Positions 33,786-47,400 of a DNA stretch of 64,000 nt are shown in pieces. The position numbers were made by a program, and so were the translations under genes. The notes beneath the pieces were generated by a model. The model did not search any database, had not been told where the DNA came from, and saw only the letters and a list, made by a program, of their open reading frames with translations. The first letter of the stretch is position 1; every line of letters begins with the position of its first letter. The stretch is from Cryptomeria japonica (Eukaryota; Streptophyta; Pinopsida; Cupressales; Cupressaceae): assembly GCF_030272615.1 (NCBI RefSeq), contig NC_081413.1, positions 99,170,239 through 99,234,238 on the forward strand, read 5' to 3'.

Positions 33786-36700
33786 TAAACTAAGGAAAAC
33801 TTTAAAATGTATTAGGAATTTTAATTTGTCAAAATGCAAGATGCTACAAAGCATGAGGGATGATGAAGAAGATAGGAAGGTGTCAAGAATGGTATGGAAC
33901 ATCTTAGAGAGACTTGGAAATAAATAGAGAATCTCCAAGTGAATTAGAAAACTTAATTTAGAAAGAATCGTGTGTTAAGAGATGGGATTTTGTTTTTATA
34001 GAGTTTTAAATATTCCCTAGATCCCTATATATGCAAACCTCTCCTAGAGATTCCAAGGTCTCTACCTCATGGGGATTATTAAGAACATAACCAATCTATT
34101 CGTGGCAACCACGATATTCATCATTAGACCTGTCTGCCCCCTATTAGGAGAAATCATGTTCAGTGGGGATAATCACAATCCACTAGTTATCATTTTTCTT
34201 CTCCATCAACTTCTGGTGGTGGGATTGTTGTTTGGTTAGATTCTAACTAGTTCTCTCAATTGGATTTTTTTATTTTTTCTTGTTTGAGTTGCTAGTGAAG
34301 ATATACAAGATGACAATGATGAAGATGGTCTAGATGGTTAGGACCCTCTTATAGATGCTTTAGACCCCATTGATGTTGAGGTAAACCAGATGGTTGAGAC
34401 CTGCAACCTCCTCACTTTTGTCTTGTTTTCACCATGTATTACCCAATAGTAATTGTGTTATTGTGTTATTGAATTTTGTTTAGGTTTGTTGTCTTGTTTG
34501 TACTTTTTGGGTGCAATTATCTCCATCCACCTTATTTGTGCATATGTGTAACACTATTTTATAAATGGTAATATAGACACTATTCATAAAAAAAATTTGG
34601 AAATGTATTTTGGATTATATTGTTATGTAATATTTGATGGTTTGTAAATTAATTGAAGTGAACTAAGGGTCAATTTGGTTTTGTTTAGTTAAGGAAAATT
34701 TTCAAATGCATTGAGAATTCAAATTTATCAAAATGGAAGGAATTACAGGGCATGAGGGATTATAAAGAAGTTAGGAAGCTGTTAAGAATGATATGGGATA
34801 TCTTAGTTAGGGAGATTTTAAAATAAGTTTCAAATCTCAAAGTGATGTGGAAAACTTAATTTAGTAAGACACATGTTAAGAGATGAAGTTTTGTTTCTGT
34901 AGAGTTCTCAATATGCCTTTGAGAGATATTTAACACCTATTGTACACATGGTTGTGATAATCAAGCAAGTAGAAAAATAAACTCTTGCTAGAATTTTCAC
35001 CAATTAAATGGTTTGTTGAAGTCTTGTTATTTGAGAGTTTTATATTTTTTCTTAACCTCTTTCATTCTCAACAATTGAATTGTATATGGTTAACTATAAT
35101 AAACATCTAGTATGAAAGTGAGCTAAGATTATATGAAGATTCTTCCTATAATAATCTATGAGAGGTGTAGAGAAAATATAATCTAAACAATGCTAGTAAA
35201 GAAGTAACACAAATAATTACAATTCCACAATAGGAGAATTGTATCCTAAAACGCATTTTTCAAACAAAAAGACTATTATCAAAATTGTCAACATCTTATA
35301 GATTATTGGAAATAATGTTCAATACAATATAATCCAAAAATATGCACCTTCATGAATCAACAAATATGTCTAGGGTGTGTATGCATATAAATGGTGAACT
35401 AGAAAAGGGTCAAGAGTGTTCACTTTTGTTATCTAAAATTAGTAAAATTTATTCTAGATGAAAAATTAAAAATAGTCATGTTCAAATTTTGAAAATGTGA
35501 TAATTACATGATTTGTAGTACTCATAATCTAATGTCTAAATTAATATTTTTTTTTAAATGACAGAGATTAAAAGGTTTAAATAGGGCGAACACACAAAGT
35601 GCTCCTATTTTTGTCAAAAATAAATAACACAGCATTTGGTGTGCTTCCCCTAAAATGTTTTCGGAAAGTATTTTACAAATCATTTCATCAAAAAATTATA
35701 TATTATTACATAATTTATGATTAATTATATATAAATATGTAAATGTTTTAACTAATTTTGAAAGTGGAGACATCTTGAAATATGAAAAGTTGAATGTGTT
35801 CCCCCTATTTTTTTGACGCTAATCAAAAGTCAAATTTTTAATGAGTATAGAATAATTTGAAGCTCACTAAAAAATGTTCTTATTTTAAATTCAGATACAT
35901 GGATGAAAAATGACACTAAGAATATGATACATTAGTTTTTTTACAAAAAAGAGGAGATTAGCAAAATAAATTGAAAATCAAAATCTTTATATATTTTAAA
36001 TTAAGAAAATACATGGTTAGAAAAGTAATGATTTTGATATTATTGTGACATTCCTAAATCAACATATAAAATTATGTAAACCTGATGGAAAGAAAGCTTG
36101 GAAATTACATATGTTTTTATATTTTATAAAAAAATACATCTTTAGACATCAATGTATACAAGTCCAACCCTAAGGGTTGGTATTTTTCAAGGAAAGTTAT
36201 GGTGTCCTCACATTTCTTTGTATGTAAAAAAGAAAACACGGTCTAAAAGTATATGCATCCCATGATTTTGTACCTTGTTTTTCCTATAAATTGTGTGTTC
36301 TTTGACATACATACTTTTCATAGTTTCAAGGAATTGCAATCACTGTTTAATTGATCTATAACCCTTTCTTCTTCTATTGATGTAAACAATCAAATTTGTG
36401 TATTTTTAAATTGAATTTCATAGTATCAATCATTATTTTCATGTTTTGAAGAATTTGAATGATTGTTTTCATGTTTTGAAGAATTTAAATATTATATTTA
36501 TGTTTTATATTTGATTTAATAGTTGTTTATCATTATTTATATTATTTTGATCAATTGTACTACATTAATATATAATTCAACACCATATCAAAGAAATTTA
36601 TGAAATGCTCAAACATTAGAGGATTATAGCCAACAATAATCAAAAGATAGAATGAATGAGACAAATTCATGCAACTAAGATTGAATCCTAGAGTTGAAGG

Positions 36701-37800
36701 TATGCTATCTTTTCTTTCCTAATTTGATATTGAACATTTTTTTTCTCAAATCCTAATTGAATTAATAAATTAATGATGATGCAATTTTAAATATTTAATT
36801 CTAGATGTTATTGCAATTGATGAACCTAGTAACAATATAATAAATATATTAAATTATGTAAATGATCAAATGTCTCAAGAAATGCTTCAAAATGTTTAAT
36901 AATCACATATCTCATGATGTGCACTTCAAATACTCAAATGAGTTGAATTAAGGTACCATAAGAAAATAAATTAATTATCAACAATAGGTTTGCAACAATA
37001 AAAATAAACCAACTCAAGTTAGAGATAATTAAGATTAATGATCCCTTGACAAATTACATATGGCATCTAAATGAATGTCAATTTTTTAGCCTTAGTGTAA
37101 GTTTTATTATAATTTTAATTTCCATAGAACCTGTAATTTCATTTATTAATGAGTCTAAAAATGTGTCCATTGTAAAAAACTTACATTTGTTCTTTTAATT
37201 TTTGTTTAAAAAAGAAGGTGAATGGTCATGAGAGGAAGGTGGAATATTAATTTTCCTATGGATGGTAAAACCTTGTCCCATTATATAAGAATTTATGATC
37301 AATTTTGTAGAGATTGTAAAGAAAAGGAAAAAAAAAAATGAGCTTCTAGAAAATAAACAATGAATTCAAATGGAAACTTTGTGCTTGAAATTGATTTGAA
37401 TCTTTCTTGTAAGATATATGAAGTTTTTAGATTGTTATTGTTAAAAACATTTCTATTTTTCTATGTTGAATTAAGTTAGCTTCTTTAGTTTCATATTTAA
37501 TTCAGTTCATATTCTCTCAAAAATCAGTTCTTCAAAATATAAATAAAATTATACTTTGTACATAGAATTTTAGGTTTTCAAATAGATATAATGTACATTT
37601 TAAAATACTTTTTTTCAAATTATAAAAAAATGATAAATGCTACTTTACTTACCAATAATTATCAAAATATATGTATGCATTCCCATATAACTTCAATTAA
37701 AATTGCACCACTTATAGACCCAATAAAAAATTAGGTAAAATGCCCATGCATAATGTATTGAATTACATCTATAAATTGAACAAAAATGAAAAGAAGCCTT
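33786..37800. repeat. Intergenic flank, block B of a 4-5 kb duplication
   Basis: Collinear with 10151-14150 with many small indels. It leads into the stop codon of intact P450-3, whereas block A leads into the broken pseudogene. No gene is seen. Confidence 0.8.
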
Positions 37801-37804
37801 AACT

Positions 37805-40035
37805 TTATAACTTTTGAAACATGATTTGAGCACCATGTAGCGGACGAAGAGTGAAAATTGTTGCAGGGGCATGGACATAGGTGGGGGAGATAGAGAAAGA
37901 GAAATGTTGCAATATCATTATGAGTATCACCTTGGCTTCAATCAATGCAAAATTTTGGCCTATACAGGTTCTAGGTCCAAATCCAAAACTTATGAATGCA
38001 GTAGGATGGGTAGAGGCCTTTGAAATCCCTTCACTAAATCTTAGGGGATTGAACTCCTTGACATCATTCCCCCACAACTTTACATCATGGTGCACCATAA
38101 TCGATTTAAGCATAAGCTCTATGCCTGCTGGGATAATTAAATTTCCTAGCTGCATCTTTTTGTAAGCCTTTCTTGGTAAAACTATTGCTGGAGGATAAAG
38201 CCTTAACACTTCATACAAAATCATGTTCACCTGATCATAAATAGTAGCAACCATTTCATAGTTTATTCTCTTTGACAAAGATATGGAATTATGATAGTCC
38301 TAAGTTACCTCAACAGAAAAAATAAAAATAAATTCTTACTAGTTTAAGGCAAGAGAGGGAATCAAATTTTGGAATTTCTTTCTTGGAGATATGAAGCACT
38401 TCCTTCCTTGCTTGATCTTGCCAATCTGTGTGCATTCCTAATACAACGAGTGTCCATGTAAGTAAAGTGGCAGTAGTCTCACTTCCTGCAGTAAAGAAAG
38501 TCTTGCACTCATCAATCATCTCTTCAAGAGATAGTCTCACAAAATTATTTTTGTCCTTTAGTTCGTTCTTATAAGCATCCATCATCAAGCCCAAAAGGTC
38601 AGTGCCATAGCTATCACGTTTCTTCATCTCAACGTTCTTTTTACGATTAAAGATCAACTCTCTCAAAGATCTTTTAATGTCCATGTCTAACTTCCAAGAC
38701 CTTAAATTACTTGGAGTGGGCACAAACCTACCAAAAATTAAAAAGCAACAATAAGAAAAAGATTTTGCATCTAAAATGTGAAAGTGTTAACTCAATATCC
38801 ACCTTAAATATCTTTTAAGTTTAAAAAGATCAAGTATTCATAGACCCAAATACCAAATAATTTTTTTAACAATTTGACAAAAGTACCACGTATAAGAAGA
38901 GAGGAGGTACTATACTACCTGGAACCTGGAAAATATATTTTCCCAAAACTTCTACCAGCAAGAATGGCCAGTTCGCCTAGGATGTGAAATACACGCTTTC
39001 CTTCCTCAAAACTAGACCCAAAAGCTGTCCGGGCTATCACATCTGCAGTAAGGCATCGAAGTTCTTCTGCGACCTCAATTTCTTTCACACCCTCACCAAT
39101 TTCATTTCCCCATTTCTCCAACATTTTTGTGGTGCTAGCTGTTACCACTGGAACCATTGACTGACACAAATCTCCCAATAAGCTCTCTACATATACTTTG
39201 AATTTAAAAAAATATATCTCTGATAAGATCCTGATTGGTTTTCTTGAGTTACATAGATCAAATCTACAAAGTCAAGGAGACCCAGTAAAGAAAACAGTGA
39301 ATAAACACTCACCTTCAAACTTTCTAAATGAAAGGCCGGATTGAGAAGCCTTCTTTGACGAGCCCACTTCTCTCCATTTGTCCGGACAAGGCCATCACCA
39401 GTTAAGCGTTTCAATTGAATGCTGATCATTGGTTTCTGGTAATGCCCAAACTTGTTGGACAGAATCTGCTTCATAATCTCTGGGTCACCAACAACAATCC
39501 TTGCCTTGGTGCCCACCCAATACACAAATACCCTGCCTAATCACACCAGGGAAAATTTTATTGGTGTTATCAGATTTTCACATTGATGTTGTTGCTTTAA
39601 AAGTCAATCAAGTGATTTTTTTCTTTGAACTTTCTAACATTTTAATGATGACAATGATAAATTTCACACAATCTAATCTAAAAACAATTATTACAAAATT
39701 TATCATATATAAAAATAAATAAATCTGAAGAAGCTGTTGCAGGAATATGCACCATATTGTTTCACCCACACATCAATGTGTGGAACAACTAGAGGTACAA
39801 TATCGTGGGGCGTGCTCATCGAGGAAGACGATTTGGCGCGCTTCTTAATTTCAAGTATTTCTTTGGTGTTTCCATATAAGAACTTGTATGGGGGTCCATG
39901 AATGCCCTGATTCCGAAGGAACTTCTGTGTGCGAAGAGGCACCCACCATAGTTTCACAACGATATTCACCAATACAGCCGCCAATATGACACCCACAAAG
40001 CTCAAAACCCTCCACCAGGAAAGATTCAGATCCAT
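37805..40035 (-). CDS. Cytochrome P450, CYP72 clan (P450-3), intact
   Basis: Third intact paralogue. Exons on the minus strand are 40035-39753, 39536-39313, 39160-38919, 38727-38340 and 38230-37805. All introns (216, 152, 191 and 109 bp) are GT-AG, and the exons sum to 1563 nt, giving 520 aa. Exons 1-4 have exactly the sizes seen in P450-1 and P450-2. Exon 5 is two codons shorter at the end (FQKL then stop). Landmarks are an N-terminal membrane helix, WWVPLR and QGIHGPPY hinge, I-helix AGSETT (330-335), EVLR (386-389), NPLRF and heme loop FGFGPRTCIG with Cys468. It is more diverged from P450-1 and P450-2 than they are from each other, for example IVLPRKAYKKMQLGN in exon 5 and VRTNGEKW in exon 2. 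Its closest relative here is the pseudogene at 14187-14957. Confidence 0.93.
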
Positions 40036-40620
40036 TTCTATGTTGCAGAAAACCTATTTTCCTGCAAATCAAGGGCTCCTTTGTGTTAATAGGAATCAAG
40101 ATTGGCCTTTTAAAAATAATCATTGTACTTCATTTTATTAAAAAGAATCTTGGATTTTTTTGATCTATAGACAATGTCAAGTGCTAATGGACAGAGGGAA
40201 AGTAATAATTGAACAATGAAAGGGATGAATGGTTCAATACATGCTTGGCATTTTCACCTGTACAAAGAAAGTGGGGATATTTTAGTGTGCGTTGAATTTT
40301 CGAGGGCGAGAGCTTGGATGTTGTTAAATGTCTAGAGCGATGGAATCTTTCTGTCTTTCGTAATCACCATCACATTTCCTAAACATCACACTCAGTATAT
40401 GAATGATGGCAGTGGTAAATTGCCTAAATATCAAAGGAGAAATCTACATTGGCATATTTAATATATTATTTCTATGCGAGGTGGTTGGAACGTCGCTTTG
40501 GCGAGCATTTGTTATTTTCGGGAGAAGATTAGAACGTCACCTCATCACAGAGTAGGCCCTTTATGTCGTAGTGGGTTTTCTTATTTTTTAATTAATTGAA
40601 ATGCATATGAAAGAGAAATC
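40036..40620 (-). promoter_or_regulatory. Upstream region of P450-3
   Basis: Homologous to the regions upstream of P450-1 and P450-2 (cacaaaggagccc near 40076-40088, ggaacgtcgctttgg near 40488, agaagatt near 40522), with more indels. One insertion lies near 40256-40285. The TATA-like word is TAATAAAAT, as in P450-2. Confidence 0.55.
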
Positions 40621-43600
40621 CTTCCCTGCTAAAAGAAATTTTCCATATAAATAAATTAAGTTGTACTTCAAGTTGTTCATTTCTAGATATTGCTGGATCA
40701 TTGGAAAAATATCTTGGGTACTGTTATTAGGGTCCCTCCAACTCTCACCTTTAATAGAGGTTAGTCTTTTCTTTGTGTGTCGCGTTAAGGGTATAATCAA
40801 TCTGTTTGTGGTAATTAGGATATTCATTTTCAGGTCTCTTCATCTTTTATGAACATAGATTATGCTAGGTGAGGATGGTCGTAGTCCAATGACTATTGTT
40901 TTATTTATCCTCCAATTTTTGTTGGTAGGACTATTATCTGACCAGAATCTAACAAGTTTTCTTAGTTCTTGTTATTTTTTCATTCAAGATAACCATGATA
41001 TTAATAAATCTTTGGTTTACTGATAAAATTGAACAGTTTTAAGTGAGTCAATCAAAAATCAAATCTTATTAATAAAAAAGATATCCATTTAATTAATTTT
41101 TCTCACTTATTTATACAAATTCTTAAAAGAGATGTCAGTGAAAAAATACCCATCATTTGAAAAGATTGTATTCGAAGGGTTTATCTGTATTGGTAAATGC
41201 AAGTTGTCATTCGTTGTCGTATTCCATAATCCATGGAAGTTGAGGGATATTATCAGCGTCAGTCGCCTGCTTTTTGGTTAAAAATGGGCCGTCAACCTGG
41301 TTATTCAATAACATTTCCTTCAAAATGCTAGGGTGGCTTAAAAAGGGAAACCACATCATCACCAGCTTGATAAGGATGAGGAACCAGCCCAACATCACAC
41401 AAACCACTACTAATTGTTGACACCCCTTCCAAGCAAGCTGCATCATCACCAGCTCGAGGGAGATCGTAGTCCCCATGAGAAACCCGCTGCCTGCGATCGA
41501 ATAAAGCAATTCCTGCCTACTGCTCATTTCAAAATTCTCTCCCTATTATAGAGATATGATTTCAAATAGGTATATCCCTTAATGTTGTGATTGATCATGA
41601 TCCATGAAATTTCTTGTATCATTGGTTTTTTAAGCATGTTTAGTATTTTTAATGGATTTTCCTTACAAATCTAGTAGCAATTCTTTACAAATTTTTTTTA
41701 TTTTTATTTTTTATATGTTGTCTTTGTACATATAGCTATACAATGAAGAGATCTTCAAAAGAATTACAAAACAACTCATTCAGTTATTAAATGGTGAATA
41801 AAGTATTTAAAAATGTATCATGGTTGTTTGGAGGAATATCAAATCATAAAGGAAATCATGGCTCTTTGAAACTATCATTTATTAAGATCATAAATGATCA
41901 TAGAAGAGTTTAGTTGCTTTTGAAGCTGCTAAAAATACGATTTCACTTACTCTTCATAGAAATAGAATAAATTGTTGTTTTAGTTTTAATAATATCTCTT
42001 TCTTCAATCAATAATTATATGGTGTTAATTTTTAGAGTCAATGGATCTAACCAATTACCTCTTATTCTATTTTCGTAAGCAAATCGTGTAGTCTTTATGA
42101 TTAAGGTCTTTTACAATGTTTTCATAGAGTATAAAAAACTATTATGGTAAATTAATAATCTAGTAATTATTTTTACCTAGATGTTGTATGATGAAATAGT
42201 GAATATCTCTACTCTGCTATAATACTATCAAGGATAAAATCATTCTCATACATATTTAATATCAACATTTCTCTATGTTGAGGGCAAATACCCTATCATA
42301 CTTATTTTATACTAAATCATTTATATAATACAAATAAGTGCAAATGCTATGTCCTACTTATTTTATATTAGCAATGCTTGGTTATAATGTTGTTGAGTAC
42401 ACTACTCTATCATGCATGTAAGGAGTGCTCCATTATAAAGTTCATGAATATATATATTCTATTTTACTTATCTTATGATAGCTTTATCTGTTAATAAATT
42501 AGATGTCTATTATGATGAATCAGTGGACTCAGTGCATGTATGACATTGACCATTACTATATGTACACGAGACATGAATATGTTAGGCATGTGTAGGTGTA
42601 TATGTGTATACCTACACATATACAAATAGGTATACTTACATAGCACAAGTAAAAAAAGTAATAAGAATTTATCATTATGTGAAAAAAAAAAGCTTAGATT
42701 AAATAGTTGAACAATTTTTATACTAGTGAAAACCGCTCTAGAAAGCAAAGAGTAAGCATAAGAAAACTAATATGTGTTTTATTATAAAATTTTAGTTATA
42801 TTATAGCTAGTTTTAATAAATTTGTGTGTATGTAAGGGTATACCATAAGTTTTAAGGTTTGACTGGTATTTAATATTTTTGGGTTTAACGGGTTAAAATA
42901 GATACTCATGTAGGTGTATAATAGTAGATACAAGTGGATACATTTGTGAGCTAACAAGACATATGAGAATGATCTATCCTATTATATGAAAAATATGTAA
43001 TATATTTAAAAATATTCCTTAGACTATTGGAATTATTTCCTATCTATCATATTTTTTAATAGCATTCATTGTAATTAAAACATTGAGGTATTCTAATGTC
43101 AAGCTTGAGAAAGAGGTGTGTGAATAATTACACACATATTTGGATATAGAAATGTGATTTTATATTTTCTTTGTCCATTTCTTGCATTCTCAATTCACTA
43201 TGTTTGATAGGTTGCATTTCAGTGAAAGCTGTCATACATAGCTGATGGCTATCTAGTATTGTATGGTAGATTGTGTGCAATATATTTACAATGCCGCACT
43301 AGCTTTTGGATGACATGATATAATACAAAATCCTCTATATGTTACCCTCATGAAAGGTGGGGCTACTTTCAATTGAAAGGTGTGTAGGGACCACCGATAC
43401 ATATGGTTGGAGGTAAAACACTTTGATGATGCTCTCCCTCCTACAACTAAATATTTTTTAAGAATTGCACATGAAGAAAATTCTTTAAGTATTCCTATAT
43501 ATTGAAGATAACATAGAATTCATGTGATTAAAGGTGTATGCTTGATTGAGAGATTAATTTTTGTGCATGCTAATGAATAATACCTTAATTCAATTGCGAA

Positions 43601-43960
43601 ATGAGTTTATTTTTTATTTAGCTATAATGATTCTTACTTAATAATGTGTATTTAATATTTTTTTTTAATATATATTTATTAATATTATAAAAATTATATT
43701 AACATGATAGTTTTATTTTCTATGAATGGTAGAACTCATTACAAAATGAACTAAAATGTTATGCCCAAATCCCTAGTTAGATAACCAACACTCAAATATT
43801 AAAATGAGCCCACAAGATAAAAAGGTCATATTTCTTTCAAGATAAGTTCATCATCATCCACTTACCAGCTTCATTATCTCCATTCAATATGTATTATGAC
43901 ACATCATATACCATTAACCATAAATTGGTCAACAACTATAATTCCCTCTTTGATTAAGGG
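40621..43960. other. AT-rich intergenic DNA
   Basis: No intact gene or repeat family was recognised except the small open frame at 41207-41527. AT content is high and stop codons are dense in all frames. Confidence 0.4.
41207..41527 (-). CDS. Small open frame, possibly a P450 N-terminal relic
   Basis: 106 codons from an ATG at 41527. It contains a strongly hydrophobic stretch at about residues 35-62, then WFPFLSHPSILKEMLLNNQ followed by VDGP. A membrane helix followed by a Trp/Pro hinge, a lysine/leucine helix and NQxxGP is the pattern of CYP72-clan N-termini. The region past VDGP no longer matches, and no following exon was found. It could be a stranded first exon of a more distant P450, or chance. 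Confidence 0.25.
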   Translation of the reverse strand: MSSRQELLYSIAGSGFLMGTTISLELVMMQLAWKGCQQLVVVCVMLGWFLILIKLVMMWFPFLSHPSILKEMLLNNQVDGPFLTKKQATDADNIPQLPWIMEYDNE

Positions 43961-46900
43961 CTACTCCAATGAACACGTGTGTACTAAACAACAAAAGAGA
44001 TAAACTAGAAAAAAACAAGAGGGAAACAAACGATTCTATTACCTTCATGTTCAAATGAATTACAGTAATAAAAAATTGTAGGCTACAACCACATGGGCTT
44101 TCTTATTACAAAAGTATCTAATTCCATTAAGAAAAATACACAAACTAGACCCATAATTTTCACTACGAAATTGTCCTTTGTAACCCCTATTCACCTTCTT
44201 TATCCTAGAAAGTGTAACCATTCTAAAATGTTTTCAAAAGTGTAACTCTCATTTTTGGCTCTAGAAGTCCACCCATGGACATTTTCTGCTCAATCTAAGA
44301 TATATTATTAAAAATTTAGAAATTAAAATATTGCTAAAACCACTTCTGGGAGCTATAGCTTTCAATTTGACTATTGGATTTTCAATCATTATATAATTAT
44401 AAATCTTGTGAAGAGGTATATTTTAGTTCCCCTCCCGGATTCATCTCTTCTTTTGTTGTCCAGATAGACCTAGTTAGACTTATTCATGGTATCTTGATCG
44501 ATACGTATGACTCTATTTATATTTTGATACTTATGGTGGATGTTTTGATGACTATATGACTCTTTTGTTATCTTAGATGGTATCATTGATGCTAGGACTC
44601 TACGTGGATTTATGATTACTCGATATGACTTATTATGTTTTGGAGCTTCATATGGTTGATGATGTTAGACATTCTTTATGACATATGATACTTGATGGTT
44701 TTTATGGATGTTAGTACATAGAATCACCTTGGTGGATTGATTTATATGATTCATGGATATGTGTGTGTGTGTGTGTGAGATCATTGAACATATGGATTAT
44801 TTGATTTATGATGACACTAACCCTATTTCATGATGATGATTCTATGCGGTGTTTTGGTATTATATATTGTGTGACTATATTCGTGAGTAGAGACAATGTC
44901 ATATCACTGATTGCGAGCATGATATGCCGTCGCAATTCTCTATCATGTGCCTCTTTAATATGATGTATATGTATTGTATATGTTGTGTTTAGTCTTTGAT
45001 GAAGGTTTGCAGGTACTAGACATCAACTCCACCTAGCTTCACAAGTTTGAGCATGTCCTATCCCAATGGCAAGTTGTCGGAGATGACATAGTTTACCTCA
45101 CACACTCTAGGTCTAAGATGTGTACCTTGTTAGTTTATCTTGATGTCTTTTGCTTGGTTGATTCCCTTTTAGGGTCAACTAAGAGATGTGGTGTATTGGT
45201 TAAGTCTCTTCCACCTTGTTTCATAGGTCATGAGGTCAAATCTCTCTGGCTTCTTATTTTGCTCAGTCGTGGCTTGGTTATTGGCTTTAGTGCATGATTG
45301 GATTATTCATTTTAATTAAAAATATAATTAAGTAATTAATCTATTTAATTTAATTTATTGAGATTTAATTGAGCTTCATTTATTATTTAATTATTTAATT
45401 ATTTAATTTGTTTGATTTATTGATGGGATGACTTTTATTTATTGATTTTAGTTTAATTATTTATTTGAGCTCTTCTTATTTTATTTTATTTTATTTATTG
45501 GTGTTAATATGAATAATGGTAATTATAAAGTATTGTATGGGAACTATTTAATTAAAATATGAGAAATTATTTGTAAATATTATTATTCCTACCTACCGCC
45601 TAATTATGAGGAAATATTTGTATTTCCTAAGTAATTATCATTCCTATACTATAGTAATTGAGTTTGATTTATTTTACCTACCCTTATTTTTTATTGGTCG
45701 GCTTGATTGAGTAGATAAGGAATATATATTTATAATATGTATTTTTCGAACTTTGTGATGGTAAGTAAGATATATGGTTTTTGGAATTTTTCTATTGGTT
45801 GTGAAAACAATAGTCTTAAATTTAATTTTATATTAATTTTGGCTTGTTGGTCTATGCACGGGTTAATCATTCGACACATCATTGCAAGAGGATTTTCGAA
45901 TTGGATTGTGATTTGGATTTTGGAAGGCTTGGCATTTTTCATATTTCTTCTTCAATTTTGGTTTTGCGATTTGCAGATTGGTGGCTCTACTTTTGCATTT
46001 GATTTCCGCAAAAGATTGACTTCTCTGTGTCTGCAATTTTTAAATTTGATTTTCTCTTGGTGTTTGATTTTATTATGGAAATGATCTTCCTTAGTGGATT
46101 TTAGTTTGTTGTGCAAGTTTGGAATGGGGAAAGTGCAGTTTTTAGCTTCCTGTTTTCATTATGAGTGTTGTGTTTCTTTGTGGCTACTCTGTGGAAGTGT
46201 GGATCTTTCCTTCCACTTGTCTTAGATATTTTTGGACCTTTTCTATCTTGTTTGAGTTCCTTCTTGTTGATTTTTACTTTCCTCCCTCTCTCCTCTGTGG
46301 CTTTGGCTCCTATTTCTCAGTTTATGCTTAGTGGGAGAGAGATTTTCTTTTGCAAATTTCTTTCCATGGCTATCTAGTGAATATGTTGATTGTCTATGAT
46401 GATATTTTGATGTTCCAAACCACCTTTGTTTGGTATGAGGCTCATTTTGTACCCCTGAGTCTTCTCGAGACCCCTCCTAAGCCATATGCCTTTGCATTGA
46501 ACTGTTCTCTGCACTTTTACCAGAAACGCCATGGAAACACCCAGGAACACTACAGAAATTACCAGAAACGTTACCATACATGCCAATAATGCCATGCTTC
46601 ATCCCAGAAACACCATTGTTCATACCATATGCTCTGAAAAACTTACCATGAGAGTTGAGGTCCTGATTTGCATATTCAATCAAAATGACAAAAAAAAACA
46701 CTCTAGAGACCAGAAATGCTATCATACCTACCAGAAATGCTACCATACATACCAAGAATGATATCCTAGGTTTCAAGGGTACTGAGTTGTTCTGGGGGTC
46801 TCTAGAAGTCAGTTTTTAGCTTGTTTGAATGCATCTTTGGTCTGTGTGAATACTCCAAAGGCTTGTATAATATGTATTGGAATTTTCAGACTTGGTTATG

Positions 46901-47400
46901 ATGTATTTTGAACCCTTGTGAGGTTTCTTGTACTCTGGTAAGAGGATTCATACCTTACCATTGAGGTGTTTGTATGCGTTATGTGGCTCCGATGATAGGG
47001 AGAGACCCTCGTTGTTGAGAGATTGATTGTATAACTCTAGTGGGATGTGTTATGTCTCACTATAGAGGATTTGATATGATTTTGATTCCATTTATTGATT
47101 GCATTCATGATTGGTTTTTCCTTTGTGATGATTTGGTGAAGGCCCTCTTCCATGTGTATGGCTTTATGTGCTCTTTCATGGGCAGATTGTTCTCAGTTTG
47201 TTATGATTGTTTCTATATCATTTGTGAGCCTTATTAATTTTATATTATGTTATTTGGATGTATGTTTTACCCTAAGTCCTCGGAGCATGGTTTGGAAGAG
47301 TGGGCTTCCATGAGTCTATTGAGGTCACGAAGAATAGACTGCTAGGATTCCTTGTGTTGTGGAGTTGGGGTTTAGACCATCTGGATAGCTCATTGGAGTT
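43961..47400. other. Intergenic DNA with possible LTR-retroelement debris
   Basis: No coding domain was recognised. Contents are a short GT run near 44761-44777, ATGAT-rich sequence at 44500-44880, a SINE-like segment at 45178-45250, and a stretch at about 46500-46765 in which words like accagaaatgctaccatac recur about every 20-40 bp. Several open frames of 60-115 codons here have hydrophobic, low-information translations. Confidence 0.35.
45178..45250 (+). mobile_element. Possible tRNA-related SINE-like fragment
   Basis: The word gatgtggtgtattggttaag resembles the A-box end of the other SINE-like copies, and aggtcaaatct, about 45 bp on, is a weak B box. The match is short and the B box imperfect. 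Confidence 0.3.
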
